Positions 1-13,017 of a stretch of DNA of 64,000 nucleotides are shown here, one piece after another. Below the pieces are notes generated by a model. That model was given only the letters and a program-made list of their open reading frames with translations. It did no database searches and was not told the DNA's origin. Made by a program: the position numbers and the translations under genes. The number at the start of each line of letters is the position of its first letter. Within the stretch, counting starts at the first letter, position 1. Origin of the DNA: Anticarsia gemmatalis (Eukaryota > Arthropoda > Insecta > Lepidoptera > Erebidae); the NCBI RefSeq assembly GCF_050436995.1, contig NC_134758.1, positions 7,936,001-8,000,000 on the forward strand, written 5' to 3'.

Positions 1-3000
1 AAAAACAAAGTTGAGTGTCTGAGTTAAATATAACTTCCATTCGCCGCAAGTAAGTGACATCATTGTGAGTTTCCGCAATTCATATCACCCAGGGTTTCCC
101 ATCACCACTATTTATAGTTGAACGCAACTTATAACAATAGGTAGAGTTTTACCGCCAGTAGTCAGTACTCAATATTAACAAACACTGGTTATAGTCAGAT
201 AACATTATTCAAAATTAACATGATCACACACGTCATTAAGCAAACGTCACTGATTTATATCTAAATGGTAGTTACACAATATTATGTATGTGCTTATATG
301 TATAGGTGTGCCATAAATGTGTAAGTGGGTATTGTTCGATGTTTGTAGTACAAATAGTGCGTGGTATTGTGGCGGGCAGCGGGCACGGAGCGCGGGCCTG
401 CGCGGGTGCGGCGCGGGCGCATACTCGCAGTCGCACACGCAGGTCATTATCCTTAGCCTCTCCTGCGCCCATAGTGGCTACAGTAAAATTGTAGTATTTA
501 CGCTTGCGTCCCCGCGTAGCGCACCAACTCGCTCGGTACACCCGGTACCTCGTGTACCCACACAATGCGCTGTTTACAACTTATTCGAGTAAATCATTGG
601 AGCTTAACATACTGGGAATTGATTACGCACCGAGTACCGACCTTGTTATTGTTGTTCACTCATTTGTTGTACGACCGAGTACAATAAGTCGGTCTTATTA
701 AAATTACACAGCCCACCATTATTTACTTATATAAATAACCCTACGGTTTTTAGCTCCAGCCAGCCGACATAATTGTGATAATTCGTTATAATATACACAT
801 TTACATGCTAATAGCACATGATATAAAAGTTTATACGCCTAATATGTATGATACATTCACTACTTACTAATGCGAATAGCTTGTAGAGGCCAGATGTCAT
901 AGTAATAATTCTGAAATTAAGACATTTAGAACCCATTACATATGAGTGGCTGCTCATTATCTGTAATGGCGTAAGTAGCATAATTCTTTGTATTTATTTT
1001 AAACAAATAGGTAAGTGATGGTTCGTTTAGCTCGCTCATCCGGGTCTCTTTAACCGTATTTCACTTAGGTTACACTGGGAATAATAGGCTATAGTCCAGG
1101 TGAAAGCAATGCTGCAACGTGTTTCTTTACACAAGAAATTCTCTGATATTCGTTCCTTACGAAAATGATTATTTGTAGCTGACAGTAAGTCCAGCTCATG
1201 ATCCTATTGCCGTTAAGTAAATTGTGTGTGATCCATATGGTGTTGGTTAGTGAGTGTCAAAGTGCATTTATTATGACTACGCACAACCTGCAACGCAAAC
1301 CTAATTTTCAGAGCGGTTGTTCTTTTGACAAGTCAATCATTAAAAAAACTATAGTGGCAATGGAAAGCCAAAGTCACGTAAAAGTTCCAACTTGATAGCT
1401 TTACGAGGTGCGGTCACACATTTCATTAAGATCCGCATATCATTCAACATTGCTGTGGCATTACGTTACCGTTAGAACATAATTATACGAAAAAACAAAT
1501 CAATAACAATCTGTTGAACACAGGAAGCAGCCGACACGTTAATCAGGTTAATCTCTATATATCATCAAGAGATAATTATCTTTAATATAGTAGATAATTT
1601 TAGCCGCATTGAGAAGAGAACATTGTTGAAATTAATTGGCATAGCCAAGGTTGCGGGGGTCGTTGTCCTTGTGGTGGTGTGGTGTGTGCGCATGCGCGGT
1701 GCGCGCCGTGCGCCGGCGCAGCGTCGCGTCGCCACCTCGTACCTAATGCGCATTGACGTGACAACATACATGTCTATACACCTAATACACTATGAAGTAC
1801 GGATGAAAATCATTATTCCACTAATTACTAACGATCTTCTTCAAAAGTAACAGCCAAAGTATAGGCTAAATGAAAATGGCAGTAAAATTTGTTCATTTAC
1901 GATTTTACTGGTAGTTTTATGAAGAAAAAGATTTGCCCTTACTACACAAATATTCGAGAAAATTCAACAATTCATACATAATGCATTCTTTGCATGTAGT
2001 GTTCTCAAAGTGTTGTTCTCAAATCAAAAAGAGCCTAGCATTTGTCTTTCATACACAGAGAAAATAAGTGAAATCAGCGAGGCAACTCTCAGTCGTAGGA
2101 GAATCGGTACCCTATTACATGGGCTAATCGTAACATGACAGGATTGGTGTTTATCAGTGGCGAAGGGTCAGTTTTTACAAAAGGTAAGCCGGAGCTATTA
2201 GTCATTGTCTAGGTATAATACCTACATATTATGTATATCGTAAGAATATCGACGTAAAATTCTGCATAATAACAATATGAGAGTATTATCTACATTCGAC
2301 TACAGTCTCTTATTTCTCTCTCTACAGTCTAATAATACATAAGTACTTACCATGCTACCTAATCATGCTTGTTTTGCATTAAGTTACTCTGTCTTCAGTG
2401 TAGTAACACGTAGGTAACACAACAGCACATATTTAAGATAACGTATATCGAACGATTGATGATTGTCTCGCACTGGTTGTTTTATAACATATTATACAAG
2501 CAATTTAGAATGTATTCATCAACAATAAAATATCAAACACATTATGGATAAACGCAGAACACTTTAATAGAAATGAGTTTAACCTATAAATCTGACAAAA
2601 TGAAAATTTACTCGAATAGAAACATGCAAAACAATTACTCTTTAATACACTGATACGTTCACAGTTATGCACAAACATTTAATAAGGAATAATGTTGTAA
2701 TAAACACAAATATTCTAATTTGTTATAGAGCGCGCGAAAAAACAGTAAACAAACATAACCTAATGTCAAACTGGTGAACAATGTTCGACTCATACTTATG
2801 CAGGATGCTTGGCTTATATTTCGCCATCTCGCTCTTGCACGCGGCTCGCGCCGCGACAGAAACATGCGTAAGATCATGCGTCCGCCGCGGCGCGGCGGCG
2901 CGAGCGCTGTAGCGCGAGGCAACCCGCTCTTCCTCCGGCTTGCTCGCCACTATGCAGCGCGGTGTAAAGCGCGATCCAAAAGGTCGTAAGCGACATCGCC

Positions 3001-3450
3001 GCCATAGTTTTTATTGTACGCGATTCCCGATCAGCGCCTACGGTTTATTTCATTATTATTACTTCACGTTGCGTTTTTAGCGGAGCGTAATTTTTGAAGG
3101 GTAGGCGTTTTCGTACTGTTTCGATTAGATTATTGATTCTAGTTAAAGATTTCGCTTTAAATATTGTTTATTATTAATTAATTGTGTATTATTAGGCAAA
3201 AGTAAACAATTAATTTAACACTAATATTAAGTCTGTCCAGAAAGGGAAGCCGGTAGGAATCGAGTTTTATGGAGCCTTCGCCACTGGTGTTTATGTTGTT
3301 AACCCCTTGTATCAGTCTTGTTACGTCTTGAGCTTCAGCTTGTAGAGACAGAGGAATACTGTATTCTAAATTGAACATTAGTAATGAGAACCAAAGATTT
3401 GCCATTAGAATACGTGAGTTGTTGTTTTCTGGTGGAAAATTAAAAAAGGA
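1..3450. other. Non-coding AT-rich DNA
   Basis: I see no supported gene here. Open frames are short and lack coherent splice sites. Short GC-rich patches stand out from the AT-rich background at about 365-425, 1680-1740 and 2830-2975. Their function is unknown. A single GCCAGTAGTCAG string near 150 resembles the subterminal motif of the transposon that starts at 3451, but no other part of that element is visible here. Confidence 0.6.
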
Positions 3451-3827
3451 ATAGGGTAAAGCACCCAGTAGTCAGCCTTTTAGTGAAAATGTCAATTTGA
3501 TTTAGCCATATTTTTAACATTTACAACTAGATGTAAAATCATTAGTCATTGTATGAAAGGTAATTTATTAAACTTTAAGAAAAATATAACAAAATATCAT
3601 ATTCATAAGTTTATTATGGAAAAAATCCACATTAAACAAAATATGGCACTTTTTACCAGTAGTCAGCCCCATTTCGCCAGTAGTCAGCCATGTCTTACCC
3701 AGTAGTCAGCCTCTTACTTACTCAATACAAATGTTCTATTTTAAATATATTTTTATTGAAATCTCCAGGAAATAAAGCACATTTGCAATAATACCATGCA
3801 GTACAATTTATACATCCATTAATTTTT

Positions 3828-4187
3828 AACCCCCGACGCAAAAAGAGGGGTGTTATAACGTTCGATGTGTCTGTCTGTGTGTCTGTCTGTCTATGGCATC
3901 ATAACTCCCGAAAGGATGCAGTGATTTCAATTTAGTTTTTTTTTAATTAAAGGTGACATATGTGCGAGTGTTTTTAGACATGTTTGATGAAAATCGGTGG
4001 AGCCGTTTAAAAGTTGTAGTGGGTTAAAGTGGGGAGATTAACCGAATGTCTGCAAATTTACTCGGACGGGGTCTCAAATGGCTTCGCATGCTGAGAAAGT
4101 CGGTGGTGGGAAAGTCAGAATGGCTTAACCTAACCACCAACCTATAAAAAGCATGAAATAAAAAAATATATTGTGAAATCGGGGGTT
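3828..4187. mobile_element. Nested 360-bp lepidopteran repeat with AACCCCCGA ends
   Basis: The block starts AACCCCCGACGCAAAAAGAG and ends TCGGGGGTT, so its two ends form a 9-bp inverted repeat. It contains a tgtctgtctg-type microsatellite stretch near 3868-3895. The opening sequence followed by a TCTG run is a familiar interspersed repeat in lepidopteran genomes. I recognise it from its general appearance, not from a search. It lies wholly inside the 3451-5675 transposon and therefore inserted after it, or was carried by it. It has no coding potential. Confidence 0.6.
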
Positions 4188-4474
4188 TTCAAGATTTTAA
4201 TTTATAATTATTAGCACTTAGGTAATTGATTTCTAAATGTTTTCTAGTCAATCTTTCTTCACACGGTTCACAGCGATAAAAGTTTATTTTCTGTTCCTTT
4301 ATTCCTTCTGTTTCTCAACTCTCCCCAATCTACAAAAGATGCTCTCTTCTATAAAACTATTTAAGCTTTCTTGATGTGTTGATACATAAGTCAATGGTAG
4401 GCTAGGAAATAGAAGGTAGATGATAGAAGCAACTGGTATCATTCCTTTCTTTTCTCATTTCCCAAAATTCCTTC

Positions 4475-4722
4475 GTGTTTCGGAAGGCATGGTAAATTGT
4501 AGGTCCCGGCGGGCATTCAAGGATCTCTGGCAATCGTTGCCATTAGTCAGAAGCTTGAAAATCTGATAACCAGTCTTATGCTAGTCGTGGTATAGCCCAG
4601 GTAACTGGATTGTGGAGGTCATATAGGCAGTTGCTCCATGTAAAACACTGGTATTCAGCTGCATCCGGTGAAACTGGAAGCTGATTCCAGCATATTGTGA
4701 CCAGTTTCTTAGGGCAGCCATT
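4475..4722 (+). repeat. 5'-truncated 5S-like SINE fragment
   Basis: This stretch matches the body of the fuller SINE at 50160-50515. Shared landmarks include cggaagg, GTAAATTG..GGTCCC, TCAGAAGCTTGAAA.TCTGA, AACCAGTCTTA and AAAACACTGGTATTCAGCTGC. The 5S-rRNA-like head present in the other copy is missing here, as expected for 5' truncation. It sits inside the 3451-5675 transposon. Confidence 0.7.
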
Positions 4723-5675
4723 TGTTTTTGGGAGTGCACTTAGTCTAGCTTAATGGTACGGGGCATTTGTGCGACTATTAAACGATTTCGGACTTGTAGT
4801 GTCATAATAATGTGTGAAATGCCAAGTACTCGACTCGTTTCCATGATTTTCATAACGTTTTTGATCGCCACCATAGCACATGACAATTATTCCTCTTTAT
4901 ACAGAACTTTTGGTCTTTTTGATACGATACTATTCGAAAACAAGTAACTAAGTTTTGTGCCAACATAGCCGTCCACAAATTTGAACCTTAATGAAAGGAT
5001 TTAAGACCCAATTTCATTTAGCAAAACTGACGGCCGACTATGGGATATGTAGGTCCAACGGTCGGCCTCATGAAATTCACTGACTTTATATACGGCCGAC
5101 TACTGGTAAAATACTATTTTTGTCTTAGAAGAGTTTAGCTCAACGCAATAGTTATGTTGAGAAGTATTCGCCCTGTTAATTTCAACCACATATATGAGAA
5201 TTGCAAAAAAACCAGTAGTCAGCCACTCATGGCCGAGTACTGGATCAACCTCATATTTTGCACACCCAATAGTCGGCCACGTTAATTTATAATACAAAAG
5301 ACAAATAAAACGCCTGCAATGCATGATTTTATCGAAGATAAACTATTAAATACTAGCATAAAATATCAATTCGTTCCATATTGCATCAAATTTATTTAAA
5401 AACATGCCAAAAACTAAAACACGAATCCTTAACAAAAAAATAGTAATGGCGACGTTTTTGGCCATGTCTTTGATGGCAGTTCATAAGAATGAGTATAACA
5501 CGTTAACCTGCCATGCTATCGAATCGTAATTGTGCATATTAGTCAATAAGATTATACAGATTCGATTAATGATTATTTTATTGGTCTTTACTATTTTCTA
5601 CACTAATTACATGGATATAAAGCCTGTAAAGGCTGACTACTGGTTGGGGGCTGACTACTGGGTGCTTTACCCTAT

Positions 5676-8600
5676 GTTCGAATTGCTGCTACCCAGATTT
5701 GAAAATAGGTTATAGATGGGTGTCCTGTAAAAATGCGTTTGCATTGCATTTAGTATTCTCACCAACTTTCGTATCGATAATTGAATAGAGATATTTGGCC
5801 TGGGTTTCTGCTGCTAATTGTGACAATTTTGTCCAATTCTTTTTACTTAGTGAGTAGCTCTACCTAAAATGTTTATAAAGAAAAATGATCCTTTTTCCCA
5901 TGAAGGCCGAATGTATACTTTTTTTGACAGAATATTTTTATCAAAAGTTTAAAAAATTTGGGTCTAAGATAAATGGAAGGAGTTATGAAAATTCTAATTG
6001 ACAGAGAGAAATTATAGCCAGCGGAACTTATGTATCAGACGTACCAGTATGATTATGGAGAGTTTCGCTATACAGTGTCCCATCAGATCTATCCATGACA
6101 TTAAATCAACACACTTTTGTTATGAGCCTTGTTGTTATTACTAAACTATTCAACGCAAATTATGTCAGTTCTCCGTATTTTTATACTTTCTGGTATACCC
6201 TATCTGTTTCCCATAGAGACGATGAACGTAATTTCCCAAATGTATAACATACGTGCTCTTCGCTCTACGTGCATTGACTTACAAAAATATTCATAGTCTT
6301 TACAACGTCGGTGCCAATAATAATCAGCCAAAATTAGCATTAGCAATTTTAATGGAAATATAAATCGATCATTGTGAGTGGCGGGGGGAGCGCGGGCGCG
6401 GCGGGCGGGGTGGCGGCTACTGCGCTACGCGCGGCGCCCGCGCACACTCGCCTCGCAATAATTGTCAGCAATCATTTGTTTATTGGCGCTTAAGCTTCAT
6501 CATTTCGCACTACACTCATTAAGGATGCTATTTTAAGAAAGCCCCGTCGGTTCGTCTGTCCTACTTCGCTACTCTACTATTGATATAAATGTGAAGTAAC
6601 TAAAATTAGGATCTTTGATAAAACGCTGACCTCTTTCTCAGCGTTATATGTGAATTTAATTGGGCTAATTAGTATTAAGACAGTTATTTTAGATTTTCTG
6701 TTGTAACTTATAGTAAGTGTATATCTGTTAAAAAGGTATTTTGTATAGCTTTATAAAATGAAATAGATACCTACTCATAATATATTTGTCCATATCCGTT
6801 CGAACACTTACAAGTTATAACAGGTTTTAAGCAAAGAACATGGCCAATTGAATTCACGACAACGAACGGCCAGTGTATAAAAACGTGTCATAATAATTCA
6901 ATCGTTATGTTCGATGGTCCATCACGATCTCGATTGAAAACATTAGATTGTTACGAACGACACAAATATATTGTTTTTGTAAAAAAGAAATTGTCGTATT
7001 ACATAAACATTTGTAAAGGATGACGTAAGAGTTATCAATCGGATGGCCGGTGCAGAAACACCCACTTTTGTTTACCTAGGCTATTAGGTGCGCTAAGAAT
7101 TTGTTTATTGGCGAATGACCGTTCGCCGACCCGGAAGTAGCGGTTCTCGATAAAGAAATAAGAAATTCTTACTAAGACTCCTGCTTCTACTCGACACACT
7201 ATCTTATTTAATTTTGTACTTGGAGATTTAGGATATGCGAGGTCTAGAGGTGTAACATTTTAGGTTTAAAAAAGTCTACGACTGAAGTAACCATGTTACA
7301 TCTTTGTATTATTATCGTCGTTATGCAATAACTTGTACACATTGCACGAGATGTTTCAATGTTCATGATATCATTAAATTGTCTCACCATTTTAAATTCA
7401 ACCGTTTATTCTCAATTTGGTATCAAACGTTGTGCACGGAATTGGCCACAGCGTTGCGTGTCGAGTGCACGTGATTCTCTCAATTCGTGTGGGCAGAACA
7501 AGGATTACACTTGTGTGTTGTGATGTGACCCATTAAATGTACAAACACAGCCAACCTGTCCGTGTCGCCGCCTCGCCGCCTCACCGCCTCACCGTACACC
7601 GCACGACACACATTATCGCTCCGACACACGCAAATTACTAATACCCGCCGATACCTTAAACCCCTTTTAGGTACAATCAAATACACTAACCGACGTTTTC
7701 TTAGAAACTAAATTAACCATCTCCAAAAATTGTTGTTTTATAAGAAAAAGTATTTAATAAGTTTTAATTGGTGAGTAACATGAACTCGCCAAGATTGGAT
7801 ATAAATATTAATGGTGTTTTTATTGAAAACATTTGAAGCCAACCATGCCAACATTCGCAGAGTGTTGAAGCAATTTCAGCGATGTCCTTTTATGGAGATT
7901 CTCACGCGGATTGCGCGCGGCCGAACATCGCGTGAGCGCGCATGTGAGGCTTCCCAACGATCCCATGGGAAATCTCAGCGCTCCTACATCATTATACACC
8001 GATACCACTAACTTATTAGGTAATCAATTGATCACAATATTACTGCGCGTTCAACGCTGATTCATAGTTTCAATATAGTCGAACGGTCTTCCTCACACTT
8101 ATCCTGTTATAGATTTATGATCGCTGAATCCACACAAATATCTTAATATAATTTGCAGCATACAAGAACGTACAGATACTAGCATTAAGCTGCTTGGCAT
8201 TCGCAACATGCTCGGCTAAAACCATAAATAGAAGTTGTTTTGTCATCACATAATAAAACAAGCTAAGGATTGCAGACGACAAAAAAAAGAATGGCACAAA
8301 CGCCGGCGGCGTGGTCTCAGTACTGCTTTTATTACTTCACGAGCGAGGCGTTTTCTTTTTAAATTTCAATGAAAAATCATACGCACACGCACTGCCACTA
8401 AAAAACTTGCATTCCACCTTCCCATTAAAGATGTGTGTTCCCAGAAAATGAGCGGCCGGAATGCAGCTGTGCGAACTACTTCATTAGGGGTCTGCGACCA
8501 TTGACGTGGACCCTCTCATTATTTTCTATCATCTAAATACTTTGGGATCATTTTTATAAATGAAGCCAGACTAAAGTAGGTTATTATTAGAACAGTTGAC

Positions 8601-11600
8601 GTGGCGCACAAATTAATTACACACTAACTACCAATTTACATGTTCTGCCAGAAAAATATAGACACAAATGTTTATATTGTTCTAGGCACAAAATAATCTG
8701 AACACATAACCAGAAAATGTACCCATTTAACACAAAAATAAAACTTTTTAATTATTTTCTCACCATGTGGTGACTAACACGTTAAAAACTGGACTTTTCA
8801 AGCTTCATCATTTCATAGCATCGTACTATAAGCTAAGGGCCTATCATTGTCATATGACTCACAAGAAGATGCGAACAATCCACCTGTTTATTGAGCCAAG
8901 TGCTTTAACTATTGCAACATCCTTTCATTATTAGTTTCATCATTGCATCAGCTTGGGGAAAAGTTTCAGTACACTTTAAACAAAGTTAGCACATATTTAA
9001 AGATATGCGTGGATTTACATATACGTGTAGAACAAGGCATATGTAACCAATGTGATAGAGTTCAATTGAAATAAACATATAGACATTTATCCTCAAAGGT
9101 TTTAATAGATATTGAACACTACTTAGTATAATGTTATATGAGTCATACATTAAGCCTAAGTTGTAGGCTGTCGGATGAGCGTGGCTGCCACAGGAATGTG
9201 CTCCGTGACCGGTCAGGTGATCGCGCTTCCCACGACTCAGACCCCATACGAATTATTTTTATTTTCGCCTCTACGCACTATCGCTACATCGCGCTACATC
9301 GACGTGAATATTGAGTTCAGAGGTTGAACCGTCTAGGAACCAGTCGAGACTTGTCGTGTAACAATTCAGTAGGAGTACATTTGTCTTCAGATAATATAAT
9401 AATAAGTATATACTAAGCCTAACTAATAAACAGTGGTAGAGCCCTACCATTTTTATCCGACAAATAATAAAATTAAACTGTTGACACTGACTTGATGGAT
9501 TTGAATTACTCATTCATTATGATTCCTGGCAGAAAGCGTGCGTCTTTACCCCGCAATATTATGTAAGGCCACACAACGATAGTTATGTAATGATATTGAA
9601 TCAATTACGACGAGTATGGTGGATAGTAGCTCGAAAAGCAAAAAGTAATCGACTCGAATAATTCATGCTGTGTGCGCTCAGCTTTACATTGAATGCTTTC
9701 AAATCGCACAAACAATCGAGTGTACGCATCGAATACCTTTTTCAAATATTTCTTTTTCTCATTTCGCCGTTTCCTTTTCTGGCTTAGTGCCACATGTTTT
9801 ATTGATGGCCAGTTCATTGATATGGCTGACTCGTTCAGGCGGTGGGTGAGTGGCCACTTATATGAGCCATAAAAGGCCTAGCCTTGGCCATATGGGGAAG
9901 CCGTCACACAGCGAATGCATTCATGCGCGCGCGCGTATCAGATCGACGGGTTACAAAACAAAGTGACGGGCGAATTTGTTATACAGATTATACAGACGTG
10001 ATGCGTCGTTGCATTGTTTATGTTTCAATGTTTTCCATGTTGCGGAAAGTCGAGGAAATGCGTTTTGAATAGTTCAGACAGCAAAGTTCTCTCGATATCA
10101 ATTTTAACTTCTACGAAACAGAAAGCTGGGACTGGAATTCCGACTATTTAGTTTACCTACCCTAGAAGTCATAAGTATTTTATACGAAACTTATATGCCA
10201 GGTAACATAGGGAACGATGTTGTTATAGATTTAGCAAGATGGACAAATATTATTTAACACTCCATGTAAGTCTTACAATGTAGTGCGATGAAGGCTTTAA
10301 ATTCATCATCTTCAGGGCATGTTTCAAGACAGAAGACTAAGATCTACAACAATATAAGTAACTTTGTTAGCAAATAATGATAGCCACAGTGGATATTAAA
10401 ATAGACGTGGCACCAGAAAAGATTAGACTTCTTAGTTTACCACTATTACTTTATGACAGAATATAATGTACTTAGGTACTTATTTGAACCATTTTATTTT
10501 ATGTTACGACTCTGGGTATAAAGTTCAAATGTTTTCCTGTTTCTAACACGAGGATGTATTTAATACTCCAGTTTACTAGTACTAAACTGTAACATAAAAT
10601 AGGTTGAAACGATTGTGTAGGTACCTAAAGAACAAAGTTAGCGGAGTTCAGTTCGTAACATAATTGTAGCGAACTTCAGGCATACGCTCGAGACGGACAG
10701 ATTTTCCGCCGGCATAATCTTACATTATTTGCACAAGTTCTCCTTACATTACAGTTTTAGTTTAACGCATAAATATTATCTCTCAACGCCGCTGTAACGA
10801 TCACTGGCTTTACGTATTCAGAATTTATAGAATGTCTGAGCTAGACGTGTTTATGTATTACGAATGTTTCCCAAATGGTACTTAACAATTTACATAACAT
10901 GTAAATACGTGCGAGTAGTGTGTGTTGTGTGTAAGCAAGGCTAGCAGGCCGGGAGGCGAGCTTGCTGGCCGATGTGTACAAGTACAGAGTACACTAGACG
11001 AAATAGTATATGCGGCGCACGTGTCGCTCAGCTGATAGAGCGAGAGGAACGAGGGGGAACACACCCTCCACCCGGCCGACGCCCGCTCCCGCCCCGAGTG
11101 AAGGGAAATCCTCTATCGATATTGCTGTCTAAAAATAATTCTATTTCCTGGTCAAATTACTGTGAAAAAAAAGTAGAATCGCACAAGAACACTTTTAACA
11201 GTTCCAAGAAAAATAACCAGAGGTTGCAATTTATTCAATGATGACTTAGATTGTTGTTCACCTGTTTTTACATACTATTTGTCTCTAGTCTCTACGTATC
11301 ATCAATATTCTATGTAGAAATAACACGAAATGGATTATTTTCTTTACAATTAAACATTATACCTATACGACGATTTGGTTAATGTAAAAGCTATCAGTAT
11401 CATCGATTGTTACTTGTAATGCTCATTTCATTATTCTAAAGATAAAAACTTAAACTACATAGAAGCTAAGTTGAAAGTTCATCTAACCATCAGCCATGGT
11501 ATTGAACCCTAATTTTTAAGTTCATTAAAGGGAAAAAGTTGACAAATCCTTCTGAATAACATTGTGGTAGACGATTATTTCTGCTTTTTAAAAAGAATGC

Positions 11601-12980
11601 CTTTCTTACATTCAAGGTCAACTGCAACGAAAAGCCACTTCCGAACTGATGTTTGACAGGATTCCGCAGAAACGTAGCTGTTTAACTCACGTTGCATTAT
11701 GTACGGCATTCCTTTAACTTAGCGCAGCCAGTACACATGAAAATAAACAAGTTATTATCGTTATTATAGCGGCGATATTTAAGCATCGATAGTAATCATC
11801 CATAGGGCCGGGGCACCGCCCTACTGACGCACGTGTCTCGCGGCCAAGGCTGCGTCGTGAAAGCTCTGTGTGTACATACCGCCCACGCTCCGTACTCCAC
11901 ACAGACGTAGCCACTATGCCTCTGCACGCACACACCTGCACCCGCAGCCTCTGTGTGAGTGCACAGCCTTTACTGGCTCTGTTGCCAGGCTTCGAGCCGT
12001 ACTCTCATTGTGTAGTGCGCTGAACGTTCGTGTGTGCGTAAAATATGGATTGTTTACATGTGTGTTTGTTCTTCGAGCTTCGTAACTTGTTTGAACAAAT
12101 TCTTAGAATCACTCTAATGCCAGTGTGGTTTAACTGGCTTGAATTTCGTTGATCGCTCTTCCTTGTCGCGCTGACTGGACGTTGGACAACGTACCGATTA
12201 CTAATACGTACTGAGAACCCCCTGCCTGAATGCTCCACGTGTTGACAAATTAATCATAATTTATTGATTTCGTTTGATTATGTAAGAAAACATTATACCC
12301 ACATACAATCCCTGCTCGCATAGATATAGGAAAACTTGACATTTCGAGTTTGTCAGTATTGCTTTTGGGAAACTCGTGTAAACGTGAATTGCCTGACATT
12401 ATCTTATTGTTCTAATTAAAGAGCATCTTGCAGGCTGAAAATAAAATTAAAGTAACATTTTTCGCCAACCGTTGTTTGTGTAATGTGAAAAAAGATAAAG
12501 CTTTTTAATTAACGCGCATGAAACAGGCCTCGTTTCCGCCGACTACAATGCAACCAACATGTTTTGACTCGCACATAATGATCTCATATTTTCATACCTA
12601 CCTACTATAATTATTGTTGAATGACTGTAGTAGCTATTCAGTGATTGTTTCTTCCTATTTTTTGTTTTGATCAATTTAAATTATCACAATACATTGTTGT
12701 ATGCATAATTTTAATTATTCAACTCGAACAAGTCTATGGTGCAATTATATGCTCCTAGTACAAGTAGATAAAAATCTCTAAATGCTTTCAAAAAATAAAA
12801 ATGAGCAAGAGAAAAGTTTTCATTTATGATGTTATAAGTATGTATCGCCAACGGAACAAAAAAAATCAAGTCTTGTATTATCGCTATTAAAAGCCCAGAA
12901 ACGCTTAAGAGCGTTTTCGCTAGGGACTATCATTAGGAAATGCAGTCTCTTGTCGCTGAGCTGCGGTGACCAGTATAACG
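5676..12980. other. Non-coding DNA
   Basis: I find no gene with supporting splice sites or family similarity. A GC-rich, G-run-bearing island at about 6380-6460 is listed separately. Weaker GC-rich patches occur near 7560-7610, 9175-9240 and 11030-11100. A 51-codon ATG frame at 9175 has no further support. Confidence 0.55.
6380..6460. promoter_or_regulatory. Short GC island with G-runs
   Basis: About 80 bases of CpG-dense sequence sit in AT-rich surroundings. The + strand has runs of GGGGGG, GGG, GGG and GGGG between 6382 and 6411, a spacing compatible with a G-quadruplex. The right half turns C-rich. There is no adjacent coding exon, so any promoter or enhancer role is inference. Confidence 0.25.
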
Positions 12981-13017
12981 TGATCTTCCCTAGCACTCAC
13001 GGGGGTCCCTTCGTTTG

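Larger units (their letters stand above)
3451..5675. mobile_element. Non-autonomous DNA transposon, 27-bp perfect TIRs and subterminal repeat array
   Basis: A 27-bp sequence beginning ATAGGGTAAAGCACCCAGTA at 3451 is repeated exactly in inverse at 5649-5675. The flank is compatible with a TA (or AT) target duplication, which is ambiguous because the end itself is ATA/TAT. About ten copies of a core close to GGCTGACTACTGG lie near the two ends, in both orientations. On the left they sit near 3464, 3656, 3675 and 3701. On the right they sit near 5040, 5060, 5092, 5210, 5228, 5268, 5630 and 5650. Arrays of short subterminal repeats are known transposase-binding sites in hAT, CACTA and similar superfamilies. 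No transposase frame remains, so the copy is non-autonomous, and the superfamily cannot be fixed from what is visible. Two other repeats are nested inside it. Confidence 0.8.

Noticed and set aside
3178..3405. 75-codon - strand frame with a leader-like start (MANLWFSLLMFN..)
   Set aside because: The middle section reads protein-like, but no good donor follows, no second exon was found and the family is unknown. It would be worth revisiting only with transcript evidence.
9175..9330. 51-codon frame in a GC-rich patch
   Set aside because: The second half is AT-rich and non-protein-like. No splice evidence.
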